Translations under genes and position numbers: made by a program | Assembly (NCBI GenBank): GCA_937943605.1 | Contig: CALEAW010000078.1 | Span: forward strand, 1-60,452 | Origin: an uncultured Sutterella sp. | Lineage (GTDB): Bacteria; Pseudomonadota; Gammaproteobacteria; Burkholderiales; Burkholderiaceae_F | Length of the DNA stretch: 60,452 bases | Reading direction: 5' to 3' | Notes under the pieces: model-generated | Database searches by the model: none | What the model was told of the DNA's origin: nothing | What the model saw: only the letters and a program-made list of their open reading frames with translations | Part shown: positions 9,128 to 17,978 of the stretch, piece by piece | Layout of the letters: each line of letters opens with the position of its first letter | How positions within the stretch are numbered: the stretch's first letter is position 1

Positions 9128-9457
9128 ATGGCAGAAGAACTCAAGATTGAAGAGTTGGCAGAAGGTACGGGTCGTCAGGCCATGGCGGGCGACACGATTG
9201 CAGCGCATTACACGGGTTGGCTCGAAGACGGGACGAAGTTTGACTCCAGTTTGGATCGCGGTGAACCGCTCGAATTTGTTTGCGGCGTCGGCATGGTTAT
9301 TGCTGGCTGGGATCAGGGTGTGGTTGGCATGCGTGAAGGTCAGAAGCGTCGTTTGACGATTCCTGCTCATTTGGGTTATGGCCCTCGTGGTGTGCCAGGT
9401 GTGATCCCTGGTAATGCGACGTTGATTTTCGAAGTGGAACTTGTCAAGGTCTACTAA
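9128..9457 (+). CDS. FKBP-type peptidyl-prolyl cis-trans isomerase
   Basis: 109-aa single-domain FKBP with no signal peptide, so cytosolic. It catalyses cis-trans isomerisation of Xaa-Pro bonds during folding. The family's active-site residues are present: HYTGWLEDGTKFDSS (Tyr and Asp), the VIAGWDQGV tryptophan, and GYGPRGVPGVIPGNATL with the conserved aromatic and Ile-Pro. The start has AAGGAAATTGAA just upstream. It is a monocistronic gene ending at a terminator shared with the convergent maf gene. Confidence 0.96.
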   Translation: MAEELKIEELAEGTGRQAMAGDTIAAHYTGWLEDGTKFDSSLDRGEPLEFVCGVGMVIAGWDQGVVGMREGQKRRLTIPAHLGYGPRGVPGVIPGNATLIFEVELVKVY

Positions 9458-9481
9458 GCATCGAACACTTCGAAGTTGACA

Positions 9482-9533
9482 AAAAAAGGGCGTTGGAAAG
9501 ATCTGCAAATCAGACCATTCCGACGCCCTTTTT
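9482..9533. terminator. bidirectional terminator between FKBP and maf genes
   Basis: Long hairpin with arms AAAAAGGGCG / CGCCCTTTTT extended by GGAA/TTCC; poly-A on one flank and poly-T on the other serve both convergent genes. Confidence 0.85.
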
Positions 9534-9541
9534 GGTATGAC

Positions 9542-10168
9542 TCAACCGAGTACAGGGAAGCCAACCTCAGAGAGTAATTCTGCAGTTTCGAAAATAGGCA
9601 ATCCCATAATGCCGGTGTAGCTACCTGTAATGTGGGAGATAAAGATACTTGCTGTACCTTGAATGCCGTAGCCCCCCGCTTTATCGTAAGGTTCACCACT
9701 GTTGGCATAGCGTTCGATCTCAAGCTCTGAGAGCGTACGGAAGGTGACAGTGGAGTGACTTAAGCGATAGGCGAAGGTCGTATCGTTAAAGCCGACAAAG
9801 ACAGCGGTACGAACGTCATGAGTGCGTCCAGAAAGGAGAGAGAGGAAGCGACAGGCTTCGTCAAAATCCTTGGGTTTACCAAGAATTTCGTTTTCAAGAC
9901 TCACGACAGTGTCTGCGGCAACAATGGGGAAATGAACACCAGCAAACTCTCCGGCCTGCTTGACGCTTAAACCTTCAAAGTATTTGTTGCGTGCTGTACG
10001 AACGACATAAGCCTCTGGTGCTTCATTAGGCAATACAGTTTCGTCACCCTCAAAGGCACCCAAAGTATGCGTATGACTCGCAATGACGCGAACTTCATAG
10101 CCTAAGCGCGTTAGGAGTTCGCGGCGACGAGGACTTTTGCTAGCTAAAAAGATAGTGTGGTTAGGCAT
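9542..10168 (-). CDS. maf: Maf-family nucleotide pyrophosphatase
   Basis: 208 aa. House-cleaning enzyme that hydrolyses non-canonical or modified NTPs (Maf/YceF/YhdE family). Visible hallmarks are the N-terminal SKSPRRRELL substrate motif, the catalytic AADTVVSLE segment and LSGRTHDVRTAV. It is the last gene of the minus-strand set nadD-rsfS-rlmH-maf, 7 bp after rlmH. Substrate preference (dTTP/UTP versus m7GTP) cannot be decided with confidence here. Confidence 0.94.
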   Translation of the reverse strand: MPNHTIFLASKSPRRRELLTRLGYEVRVIASHTHTLGAFEGDETVLPNEAPEAYVVRTARNKYFEGLSVKQAGEFAGVHFPIVAADTVVSLENEILGKPKDFDEACRFLSLLSGRTHDVRTAVFVGFNDTTFAYRLSHSTVTFRTLSELEIERYANSGEPYDKAGGYGIQGTASIFISHITGSYTGIMGLPIFETAELLSEVGFPVLG

Positions 10169-10175
10169 GACGATC

Positions 10176-10643
10176 TTAGGCTCGGTGGTAGGGGTGACCA
10201 GCCAAAATAGACCAGGCCCGATAAATCTGCTCCGCTAACATGACACGTGCAAAAGCATGAGGCAATGTCATCGAAGACAGACGAATGGTCATTTTTGCTT
10301 TGGCTTTTACGTCGGGCGACAAGCCGTCTGGGCCACCAATGACAAACACGGGCGTCTCGCCATCTGCACGCCAACGGGCGAACTGCTTGGCGAGTTCCAT
10401 TGTAGTGAGGTCTTTGCCGTGTTCATCAAGAACCACAACAAAATCATCGGGTTCGATGGTTGCAAGAATACGTTCAGCTTCTGCAGCCATCAATTTGGCC
10501 GGCGTTTGACCCACTCGAGGTTCAGTTCGAATTTCACGTAACTCGACGCGGAAATCTCGAGGAAAACGAGAAAGGTAGTCGGAAACAGCCGTTTGAGCCC
10601 AGTCAGTAATGCGTTGGCCTACTGCGACAATACGAGTTTGCAT
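10176..10643 (-). CDS. rlmH: 23S rRNA (pseudouridine1915-N3)-methyltransferase RlmH
   Basis: 155 aa, exactly the family length. SPOUT-class methyltransferase that modifies pseudouridine 1915 of 23S rRNA in assembled 70S ribosomes. The SAM-binding knot is visible as VFVIGGPDGLSP and the C-terminal LSSMTLPHAFARVMLAEQIYRAW segment is characteristic. It sits between rsfS (8 bp) and maf (7 bp) in one operon, the common arrangement in betaproteobacteria. Confidence 0.97.
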   Translation of the reverse strand: MQTRIVAVGQRITDWAQTAVSDYLSRFPRDFRVELREIRTEPRVGQTPAKLMAAEAERILATIEPDDFVVVLDEHGKDLTTMELAKQFARWRADGETPVFVIGGPDGLSPDVKAKAKMTIRLSSMTLPHAFARVMLAEQIYRAWSILAGHPYHRA

Positions 10644-10651
10644 ATGTCGAC

Positions 10652-11062
10652 TTACTGAAGGTCGTCAGGAAAATGGCTCGGGCGATGCGGCATCAGGCGA
10701 GATGCGCATTCTTCATTGGCCTTGAGGAAGATTTCCTTACCGCCCCAGATTTCTTCAAGGTTGTAGTATTCACGGACAGCCGGTTGCAAGCAGTGGCAAA
10801 CAACTGGACCCAGGTCGACGAGAACCCATTCGCCCGTTTCCTGACCTTCCATACCAAGAACATCGCCACCGGCCTGTTTGACTTCGGAAGAAACAGAGTA
10901 GGCAAGGGCTCGCGTCTGACGATTCGACGTACCAGAAGCGATGACTACACGTTCAAATTGGTCGGTCAATTCTTCGGTGTTAAACACCTTGATGTCTTTA
11001 GCCTTAACGTCTTCGAGAGCGTTGATAACAAGCTGGGTGAGTTCTTCAATAGTCATAGTCAT
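10652..11062 (-). CDS. rsfS: ribosome silencing factor RsfS
   Basis: Binds ribosomal protein L14 (uL14) and blocks subunit joining under nutrient limitation. The domain begins at MTIEELTQLV; an in-frame extension to 11128 would overlap nadD by 50 bp, so ATG 11062 (or 11056) is chosen, giving about 136 aa. Family residues seen: VIASGTSNRQTRALA and WVLVDLGPVVCH. The C-terminus after LEEIWGG is a short poorly conserved tail. No strong Shine-Dalgarno; probably translationally coupled to nadD, whose stop is 16 bp upstream. Confidence 0.92.
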   Translation of the reverse strand: MTMTIEELTQLVINALEDVKAKDIKVFNTEELTDQFERVVIASGTSNRQTRALAYSVSSEVKQAGGDVLGMEGQETGEWVLVDLGPVVCHCLQPAVREYYNLEEIWGGKEIFLKANEECASRLMPHRPSHFPDDLQ

Positions 11063-11078
11063 AAAGAATTTATTGTGG

Positions 11079-11771
11079 TTAATGACGCATGGCACCATAG
11101 AGGCCGTGCGAACGGATGTATTGTGCAACGCCAGGGTGAAGCCAACCGTCTAGCGTTTTCATTGCTTGAGCATAGGGTTGCGTGCTGATTGTGCGACGAA
11201 TTTCCGTCGCGCTAGCCCGATGGGGGGCCATCTCGAATTGAGCAATACGACCTGCAGGCATTTGTGTCAGCGCTTCAGGTGCTGTGATTTTGTCAGCGGC
11301 CCAGGCTATCTGTTGGTCTGGGATAGGTTTTTCAACCGTACCCTCACGACGACAGTAAGCAATGTGGACATAATTTGTCAGTTCCGCCCAATTTTTCCAT
11401 GTCGAAAGGTTAAGCCATTGATCGATGCCTAAAATAAGCACGAGCGGCATGGCTGGACCAACTTCTTCGCGCAAGTTTTTAACCGTATCTATCGTATAGG
11501 TGGGACCTATGCGACGGAGTTCGGACGTATTGATGCGAAACAAAGGCTCGTATTCTACTGCAATACGCAGCATATTCAAGCGATGCATCCCCGATGAGAT
11601 GCGACTTTTTTGCCAAGGCTCTCCTGCAGGGAACAATTCAACACGGACAAGAGGGATGGCAGAAAGGGCTGCGCTTGCTAAACACAAATGACCTGTATGG
11701 ACGGGATCAAAAGTTCCGCCAAGTAAACCTAATCCGCGTTTGGTGGCTAATGTTGATGGAAGGTTACGCAT
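11079..11771 (-). CDS. nadD: nicotinate-nucleotide adenylyltransferase NadD
   Basis: 230 aa. Converts nicotinate mononucleotide and ATP to deamido-NAD in NAD synthesis. The nucleotidyltransferase HxGH motif is present as GGTFDPVHTGHL near the N-terminus and the second motif appears as RASATEIRR near the C-terminus. It follows the BamE-like gene by 2 bp and precedes rsfS, the typical nadD-rsfS-rlmH order. Confidence 0.96.
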   Translation of the reverse strand: MRNLPSTLATKRGLGLLGGTFDPVHTGHLCLASAALSAIPLVRVELFPAGEPWQKSRISSGMHRLNMLRIAVEYEPLFRINTSELRRIGPTYTIDTVKNLREEVGPAMPLVLILGIDQWLNLSTWKNWAELTNYVHIAYCRREGTVEKPIPDQQIAWAADKITAPEALTQMPAGRIAQFEMAPHRASATEIRRTISTQPYAQAMKTLDGWLHPGVAQYIRSHGLYGAMRH

Positions 11772-11773
11772 AC

Positions 11774-12430
11774 TTAAAGATTCGTCACCTGTGAAATAAA
11801 CGCCTGACTGACGAGACCATTTTGATCAAAGCGCACAGCGAGCCAATTGAGTTCTAGCTCTTGTAAGCCACGATCATTACGTAAGAAACGTTGGCTGAAC
11901 CAATAGTGCCATCCACTGGTGTCTTGCGATGACGCGGGACCTAAGAGGTCTTGTACTTCAGCTTGAGTCATACCTAAGCCGATTTTCCCAAGTTGAATAG
12001 GAAGCCGTTCTGGAGGCAGTCGACGACAAAATTCAGGGACGTGCTGATTCTTCACCCACGCTAACTGGGCTTCGGTTACGTATTCGCTATCGGTAGCGAT
12101 AAACCAAGCGATGACAGGCTTACCATGATCAGTACCTGTTAAACACAAGGTATCGCGTCTAAACGCATCTCGTCCTTCACTGAGGCGCGTTGCGCCTGTC
12201 AGGTCAGCTAAATCCGCTAACTTGGTGCTTTCTAAAATAATTTTAGGTTTGCCGATACGCGCGGTGTTGCCTACTGGGGTTGTCAACGTTGCAGGCGCAT
12301 CAAGTAGCCCTGTGGGGTATGAAAAAGGCTCGTTGATGTCTTGAGCACATAGACTACCCATCATCGTAAACGGCAAAAGTGCGCCAACAAGGCGGCGAAT
12401 GTTCTGCTTGTAGGAGCTAACGGTAAACAT
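11774..12430 (-). CDS. exported BamE/SmpA-like protein of unknown function
   Basis: 218 aa from the preferred start at 12430, which begins a signal peptide (positive YKQNIRR, hydrophobic LVGALLPFTMMGSL, cleavage near CAQD). An in-frame start at 12478 adds 16 residues that would bury the signal. The C-terminal segment IGLGMTQAEVQDLLGPAS resembles the BamE/OmlA fold motif (GMT..V..LLG.P), followed by a WHYWFSQ strand. Two cysteines could pair. Location should be periplasmic. It heads the nadD operon with only 2 bp to nadD; the functional link is unclear. Confidence 0.75.
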   Translation of the reverse strand: MFTVSSYKQNIRRLVGALLPFTMMGSLCAQDINEPFSYPTGLLDAPATLTTPVGNTARIGKPKIILESTKLADLADLTGATRLSEGRDAFRRDTLCLTGTDHGKPVIAWFIATDSEYVTEAQLAWVKNQHVPEFCRRLPPERLPIQLGKIGLGMTQAEVQDLLGPASSQDTSGWHYWFSQRFLRNDRGLQELELNWLAVRFDQNGLVSQAFISQVTNL

Positions 12431-12529
12431 ATGATGGGCTGTATCGAAAGAGTCAAGGAGTGTTCTTGGTAGGAACATGCTTTATTGCAGTATAGCCTGA
12501 GTGATGTTTAAGCGTATGGTTGGTGCAAA

Positions 12530-12566
12530 AACAAAAATAGGTCGCTTCTCAGTGAGAGAAGCGACC
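12530..12566 (-). terminator. terminator after purD
   Basis: Perfect 11-bp stem GGTCGCTTCTC/GAGAAGCGACC with a 5-nt loop at 12540-12566, followed on the minus strand by TATTTTTGTTTTT. Confidence 0.9.
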
Positions 12567-12596
12567 TTGAGTAGGCGCAATGAAGCCTAAGTCAAA

Positions 12597-13880
12597 TTAG
12601 CGGTTTAAAGCGCGATAGCCGATGTCGGAACGCATCTGCATACCATCGAACTTAACCTGCTGAGCAGCAGCGTAGGCGCTCTTTTGTGCGTTAGCGATGG
12701 ACTCGCCCAAGCCAACAACGCAAAGGACGCGACCGCCAGAGACTGTCGTCAAGCCTTCGTCGTTCATGGCGGTACCGGCGTGGAAGACCATCTGTTCAGA
12801 AGTGTTGTCAGGCAACGCTTCGATAACCGCACCCTTTTCAGGTTTGGCCGGATAGCCGCGAGCGGCGCAAACAACACCAAGAGCCGTGCGACGATCCCAT
12901 TCGAGTTCAACTTCATCAAGCTTGCCGTCAATGGCAGCTTCCATGATGAGGGAGAAGTCGTTCTTGATGCGCATCATGATGGGTTGCGTTTCGGGGTCAC
13001 CCATACGGCAGTTAAACTCAAGCGTACGAACAACTGGCTTGCCTTCGGCATTGTGCGAAATCATGAGGCCTGCATAAAGGAAGCCCGTATAGCGAATGCC
13101 GTCTGCGGCCATGCCCTGAACGGTCGGACGAATGATTTCACGCATCACCTGAGCATGAATGTCAGGCGTGACCACTGGCGCTGGAGAGTAGGCACCCATG
13201 CCACCCGTGTTGGGACCCTGGTCAGCGTCGAGGAGACGTTTGTGGTCCTGAGAGGTTGCCATGGGGAGGATGTGTTCGCCATCGACCATTACGATGAACG
13301 AAGCTTCTTCACCATCGAGGAAGTCTTCAATAACCACGCGAGCACCTGCGTTACCAAACTGATGGCCTTCGAGCATCATGTCGATGGCGTCGTGAGCTTC
13401 TTCTTCGGTCATGGCAACGACCACGCCCTTACCAGCGGCAAGACCGTCAGCCTTAATCACGATCGGAGCGCCCTTACGACGAACGTAGGCATGAGCGGCT
13501 TCAGGATCCGTGAAGGACTCATAGTCAGCCGTCGGAATGTTGTGGCGCTTCATGAAGGCCTTGGCAAAGTCCTTGGAGCTTTCAAGCTGAGCTGCAGCCT
13601 GAGTCGGGCCAAAAATACGAAGGCCAGCGGCGCGGAACTGATCCACGATACCTGCTGCGAGCGGAGCCTCAGGGCCAACAACCGTGAAAGCAATGTCGTT
13701 GGTCTTAACAAAATCGATCAGTTTATCGATCGCCGTAATCGGGAGGTTTTCAAGACGAGGCGTCAAAGCCGTGCCAGCGTTGCCAGGGGCCACGAAAACT
13801 TTAGTCACACGATCGCTCTGAGCAAGACGCCAGGCGAGCGCATGTTCGCGACCGCCATTGCCAACAACGAGAAGGTTCAT
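12597..13880 (-). CDS. purD: phosphoribosylamine-glycine ligase PurD
   Basis: 427 aa, normal for the family. ATP-grasp enzyme joining glycine to phosphoribosylamine in the second step of de novo purine synthesis. Hallmarks: VVGNGGREHALAWRL at the N-terminus, VVGPEAPLAAG, the ATP-grasp KADGLAAGKGVVVA loop, GPNTGGMGAYSP and LEFNCRMGDPETQ (metal-binding Glu/Asn). It is monocistronic, with its own terminator and a 207-bp upstream gap. The other purine genes are elsewhere in the window (purB, purK, purE, purC). Confidence 0.98.
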   Translation of the reverse strand: MNLLVVGNGGREHALAWRLAQSDRVTKVFVAPGNAGTALTPRLENLPITAIDKLIDFVKTNDIAFTVVGPEAPLAAGIVDQFRAAGLRIFGPTQAAAQLESSKDFAKAFMKRHNIPTADYESFTDPEAAHAYVRRKGAPIVIKADGLAAGKGVVVAMTEEEAHDAIDMMLEGHQFGNAGARVVIEDFLDGEEASFIVMVDGEHILPMATSQDHKRLLDADQGPNTGGMGAYSPAPVVTPDIHAQVMREIIRPTVQGMAADGIRYTGFLYAGLMISHNAEGKPVVRTLEFNCRMGDPETQPIMMRIKNDFSLIMEAAIDGKLDEVELEWDRRTALGVVCAARGYPAKPEKGAVIEALPDNTSEQMVFHAGTAMNDEGLTTVSGGRVLCVVGLGESIANAQKSAYAAAQQVKFDGMQMRSDIGYRALNR

Positions 13881-14037
13881 TTTATGGTCTCTTAAAAACT
13901 GATCGGCGGTGTCGCCGGGGTTGGGGAGGGGACTCCCATAAAAAAAACGAATGTGTCTTTGGACAAAGACATAGAGGATGTGGCGCTATTGTACCGCCCA
14001 CAGGTGGAATTTGTATGCTTTGCTAGTCGATAAAAGC

Positions 14038-14063
14038 AAAGCCCGTCCAATTGAACGGGCTTT
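14038..14063 (-). terminator. terminator after yebC
   Basis: 9-bp stem AAAGCCCGT/ACGGGCTTT followed on the minus strand by GCTTTTATC, directly downstream of the yebC stop. Confidence 0.85.
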
Positions 14064-14087
14064 ATGCATCAAGATGCGCGAACGAAA

Positions 14088-14822
14088 TTATTCTTCGTCA
14101 TCAAAGGAGGCAGACGTGTAAACCTGCTGAACGTCATCGAGATCTTCGAGCATGTCAATCATCTTCTGCATCTTTTCAGCATCAGCACCCGTTAACTTCG
14201 TTTCATTAAGGGCCTTGTAGGTGATTTCAGCGATTTCCGGAGTGATGCCAGCAGCTTCGAAGGCCTTTTGAACGTCATCAAAGGCTGCGGGATCGCAGGT
14301 CACTTCGATAGAACCGTCTTCGTCGCTCACGACGTCATCAGCACCAGCTTCAAGCGCAATTTCCATGACGGCATCTTCCGTCGTGACACCGGGCGCAAAG
14401 AGGAATTCGCCGATGTGCTTGAACATGAAGGACACAGAACCTTCGGTACCGAGGTTGCCGCCGTGCTTCGTCAAAGCGTGACGAACGTCAGCAACGGTAC
14501 GAACACGGTTGTCTGTCGTACAGTCAATGATCAAGGCAGCGCCGCCAACACCGTAGCCTTCGTAACGAACTTCTTCGTAAGAGACGCCAGGCAATTGACC
14601 CGTACCCTTGAGAATAGCGTTGCTGATCGTGTCCTTGGGCACATTGCCACCGCGAGCCTTGTTCAATGCAAGACGGAGACGGGAGTTGGTGTCAGGATCG
14701 CCACCGCCCATGCGAGCGGCCACGATGATTTCACGAACCAGCTTCGTCCAAAGGTTGGAGCGCTTGGCGTCCTGGCGACCTTTACGATGCTGGATGTTGG
14801 CCCATTTGGAATGACCTGCCAT
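14088..14822 (-). CDS. yebC: YebC/PmpR family translational or transcriptional regulator
   Basis: 244 aa from MAGHSKWANI; the reading frame is open upstream to 15008 but the family always starts at this motif. Conserved features include IQHRKGRQDAKR, DPDTNSRLRLAL, NVPKDTISNAI and the acidic C-terminal domain. YebC proteins were described as DNA-binding regulators and more recently as factors helping ribosomes through proline-rich stretches; which applies here cannot be read from sequence. Monocistronic, with terminators on both sides. Confidence 0.96.
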   Translation of the reverse strand: MAGHSKWANIQHRKGRQDAKRSNLWTKLVREIIVAARMGGGDPDTNSRLRLALNKARGGNVPKDTISNAILKGTGQLPGVSYEEVRYEGYGVGGAALIIDCTTDNRVRTVADVRHALTKHGGNLGTEGSVSFMFKHIGEFLFAPGVTTEDAVMEIALEAGADDVVSDEDGSIEVTCDPAAFDDVQKAFEAAGITPEIAEITYKALNETKLTGADAEKMQKMIDMLEDLDDVQQVYTSASFDDEE

Positions 14823-14993
14823 GATAATCCTTTCGCTAGTAATGAGTAGTAAGGCTGTGTACCCGGGCATGTCGATGTGTGTCGAATGCAGACTAAAGAA
14901 GGGGATACAAGCCCGAAATCTAAAGAATGAGGGTCCGTCCATACAGCCGTTACAGCGGCGGCCAATGTCGGAGAAGACTGAATATTCTAAAGC

Positions 14994-15029
14994 AAAAAGG
15001 AGTAGCACGCGATTAGCGAACTACTCCTT
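14994..15029 (-). terminator. terminator after the M20D amidohydrolase
   Basis: 9-bp stem AAGGAGTAG/CTACTCCTT at 14997-15029 with a minus-strand TTTTT tail, just past the amidohydrolase stop codon. Confidence 0.85.
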
Positions 15030-15052
15030 CGATGTTATGTTACTTCTCGTGT

Positions 15053-16330
15053 CTACTTAAGGATACGAGAAATCACGTTAGCCCAAACAGCGAGCCCCTT
15101 GTCGAGTGCCTTTTCATCAATGTCGAACTTGGCTGTGTGGTGACCAGAAGGACGGTCAGCCCCAAGGACGAAGAAAGCCGCCTTACCGCCATGTTCCTGA
15201 ACGCGACGAGCAATGATGGTGGCGTCTTCAGAACCACCGAAGTTCATCGGTTCGGTACGAGCACTCATGCCGTCGACAGCATTTACAGCTTCCGTCAAGA
15301 GTTCAACCAAGCTCGGGTCGTTTGTCAGGTCTACAGCTTCACCCATCTTTTCGATGGTGTATTCGCAGTTCTGGCTGATTGCGCAACCCTTGATGATGGC
15401 GACAGCGGAGTCGTACATGTACTGATTGATTTCGCCCGTTTCGCCACGAACTTCCATCTTCATGGTGGCATGCGAAGGAATGACGTTACGACCCTCACCA
15501 GCGGTGAGCTGACCGACGTTGATACGGGTCATGCCACTGCCGTGACGAGCAATGCCCATGAGTTGAACGAAGGCGTTACAGGCGGCAGCCATAGCGTTGC
15601 GACCTGCGTTCGGTTCGACACCAGCGTGAGCGGGACGACCCGTGTAGGTAACGTCAAGCTTGGTGGTGCAGAGGAAGCCGTACGGATTCACAGAGACTTC
15701 ACCAGACTTACACATCATGGCGATATGAGCGCCCAAGAAGATGTCTGCATCATCAACAATGCCAGAGGCGGCCATACCAGCGGCGCCACGAACCCCTTCT
15801 TCAGCAGGTTGGAAGAGGATCTTGATCTTACCGTTCATTTCGTCACGGTGATCGGCAAACCAGTGAGCAACTGCCAAGCCTGTTGACGTATGAGCATCAT
15901 GACCACAAGCGTGCATCAAACCAGGACGTTTGGAGATAAAGCCTTCGTGAGCCGGAATATGACTGTCGTCGGTAGATTCGGTAACAGGGACGCAGTCGAT
16001 GTCAAAGCGAACAGCCAACGTGGGGCCTGGGCGCCCCGTGTCCATTACACCAACGCAACCCGTCAAACCATCCATTTCAGCGAGGAGTTCTTCGCTAACA
16101 CCGTTTTCGCGTGCAAACTGAAGACCGGCTTCAACGACCTTCATGCTACGGCCGAGGCAGTTGTCGGGGTTGATGACCTTTTTACCGAGAAGGACTTCAT
16201 AGCCATATTCACGGAGCTTATTCACAATAAAAGCGGTCGTTGTGAATTCACTCCAGCCTTCTTCAGGCATCGTGTGGAGATGGCGGCGAATTTCAATCAA
16301 TTGGTCGTGGTATGCGTTAGTGCAATTCAT
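15053..16330 (-). CDS. M20D amidohydrolase, AbgB/aminoacylase-like
   Basis: 425 aa cytosolic zinc amidohydrolase of the family that includes p-aminobenzoyl-glutamate hydrolase and N-acyl-amino-acid hydrolases. The start at 16330 has GAGG 9 nt upstream; the in-frame extension to 16360 lacks one. Metal-site motifs: RFDIDCVPV, HACGHDAHTSTGLAVAH, LFQPAEEGVRGAAGM, and late FGGSEDATII plus PSGHHTAKFDID. The order is that of M20D enzymes. The true substrate is not predictable. Divergent from a second M20 enzyme 368 bp away, possibly a shared catabolic theme. Confidence 0.92.
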   Translation of the reverse strand: MNCTNAYHDQLIEIRRHLHTMPEEGWSEFTTTAFIVNKLREYGYEVLLGKKVINPDNCLGRSMKVVEAGLQFARENGVSEELLAEMDGLTGCVGVMDTGRPGPTLAVRFDIDCVPVTESTDDSHIPAHEGFISKRPGLMHACGHDAHTSTGLAVAHWFADHRDEMNGKIKILFQPAEEGVRGAAGMAASGIVDDADIFLGAHIAMMCKSGEVSVNPYGFLCTTKLDVTYTGRPAHAGVEPNAGRNAMAAACNAFVQLMGIARHGSGMTRINVGQLTAGEGRNVIPSHATMKMEVRGETGEINQYMYDSAVAIIKGCAISQNCEYTIEKMGEAVDLTNDPSLVELLTEAVNAVDGMSARTEPMNFGGSEDATIIARRVQEHGGKAAFFVLGADRPSGHHTAKFDIDEKALDKGLAVWANVISRILK

Positions 16331-16698
16331 TGGTCTATACCTCATTGAGTGAATGGGCATCTTCTACCTCTGAAGGATAAGGGAGAGGCATTTTTGACAG
16401 AAGATGTCCGATACAGAAATTATTGATCTCAGGGCACGGTTACGCATTGGGATAAACCGTAGGTTCTGTGAAGGATTGGGGGAAAACGTTAATACGGCTA
16501 GCGAATTGGTTTGTTGTGTTAAAAGCATTAACGAAACGTCAAAGCCTTTCTGTCTTTTGGGTTGAATCAATGATTTGTCGCTTTCGTTCTCTCACCAAGG
16601 GGGTAGGAGGTAATACCTTGGTAGTATGTCAATAATGGCCTAATACCATCTTGTCACGATGGTGTCTTTAGGTATGGTTTTGACAAAGGAGATAAAAG
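16331..16698. promoter_or_regulatory. 368-bp divergent control region between two M20 hydrolases
   Basis: No gene seen. The region must carry the promoters of both flanking genes. It contains a perfect inverted repeat ACCATC-N7-GATGGT at 16645-16663, 36 bp before the plus-strand gene, and a Shine-Dalgarno AAAGGAG at about 16686. No regulator gene that would obviously bind here lies next to it, except the atypical response regulator downstream of the plus-strand hydrolase. Confidence 0.45.
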
Positions 16699-17970
16699 AT
16701 GTCGTTAACCAAGGGATTGCAAATTGAAGGCCTGAAATATGCCAAGGCAATTCTTGATACAGTTCGGCGTATGTCTGCTGATACGCTTGGCGTGACTCGC
16801 CAGGGCTATAGCGAATTAGAAACAGATGTATTGCATTATCTTCAGGGCTTAGGCCGCGATCTTGACCTTGAAATTCACTGTGACGATGCTGGGAATGTGT
16901 GGATGACGTTACCTGGACGTGATCGTTCGTTACCCGCATTGGTCTCAGGTAGTCACGTTGACAGTGTTCCTCAAGGTGGCAACTATGATGGTTTAGCTGG
17001 TGTAACAGCAGCGTTGACGGTTGCGTGGTGGATGCGTCGTCATCAATTCCAACCAGAGCGCGATTACACCGTGCTTATGATGCGTTGTGAAGAAAGCTCC
17101 TTCTTTGGTAAAGCCTATGTTGGTTCTTTGGGCATGATGGGACGTTTGACGCCGGCAGATCTTTTATTGCGCCATCGCACCCAGGATATGACGTTAGGTC
17201 AATCCATTTCTTCCTGTGGTCTGGATGCTAATGCGCTGACGACGGGTAAGCCCGTGATTGATCTTGAAAAGTTTGGCTCGTTTATTGAACTGCATATTGA
17301 ACAAGGTCCGACACTGACGAGTAACGAGGATGTTCGTGTGGGTGTTGTGACCGGGATTCGCGGCAATGTGCGTCACAAGAATGTGGTTTGCCATGGCGAA
17401 ACTGCACACTCTGGTGCCGTGAATAAAGAATTCCGTCATGATGCAGTCATGGCGACAGCCGCTTTGATTCATCGATTAGAAAATGCCTGGCAGGCATGGC
17501 TCGACAAGGGTGAAGATTTGGTCTTTACGGTTGGCGTGATCCGAACCAGCGCAACGGCGGCGATCTCTGTCATTCCTGGTGAAGTGAGCTTTACGGTTGA
17601 TATGCGTAGTTTGAGTGCCGATACCTGCGAGCGTTTCCATGCATTGATGCTTCAAGAAGCAGAAAAGATTGAAAAAGAGCGTGGCGTGCGCTTTGTCTTT
17701 GATAAGGCACTTTATACGGCACCTGGTGAAGTTGATCAGGCGCTTTCTGATCGTCTTTACGCGGCCGCAGAAGCAAATCAGATTCCTTGCATGCGTTTGC
17801 CTTCAGGGGCTGGTCATGATGCTGCTGTGATTGGTGCTGCTGGCATTCCTGTTGCTATGATCTTTGTGGCTAACCAGAATGGTTCCCATAATCCGCATGA
17901 AGAAATGCAGATGAAGGATTTCATGACGGGTGTTGATCTGTTGTGGCAGACGGTTCGTACGTTTGATTGA
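16699..17970 (+). CDS. M20 hydantoinase/carbamoylase-family amidohydrolase
   Basis: 423 aa, typical of the AllC/AmaB group (allantoate amidohydrolase, N-carbamoyl-L-amino-acid hydrolase, beta-ureidopropionase). Metal-site motifs are present: GSHVDSVPQGGNYDGLAGV, RCEESSFFG, ELHIEQGPTL and LPSGAGHDAA. AAAGGAG lies 7 nt before the ATG. The next gene, an atypical response regulator, starts 8 bp after its stop and is surely co-transcribed. No hydantoinase or allantoinase is nearby, so the substrate is open; nitrogen scavenging is a reasonable inference. Confidence 0.93.
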   Translation: MSLTKGLQIEGLKYAKAILDTVRRMSADTLGVTRQGYSELETDVLHYLQGLGRDLDLEIHCDDAGNVWMTLPGRDRSLPALVSGSHVDSVPQGGNYDGLAGVTAALTVAWWMRRHQFQPERDYTVLMMRCEESSFFGKAYVGSLGMMGRLTPADLLLRHRTQDMTLGQSISSCGLDANALTTGKPVIDLEKFGSFIELHIEQGPTLTSNEDVRVGVVTGIRGNVRHKNVVCHGETAHSGAVNKEFRHDAVMATAALIHRLENAWQAWLDKGEDLVFTVGVIRTSATAAISVIPGEVSFTVDMRSLSADTCERFHALMLQEAEKIEKERGVRFVFDKALYTAPGEVDQALSDRLYAAAEANQIPCMRLPSGAGHDAAVIGAAGIPVAMIFVANQNGSHNPHEEMQMKDFMTGVDLLWQTVRTFD

Positions 17971-17978
17971 GGCGCGTG

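Noticed and set aside
12684..13895. 403-codon plus-strand ORF opposite purD
   Set aside because: Antisense shadow of purD; no recognisable domains.
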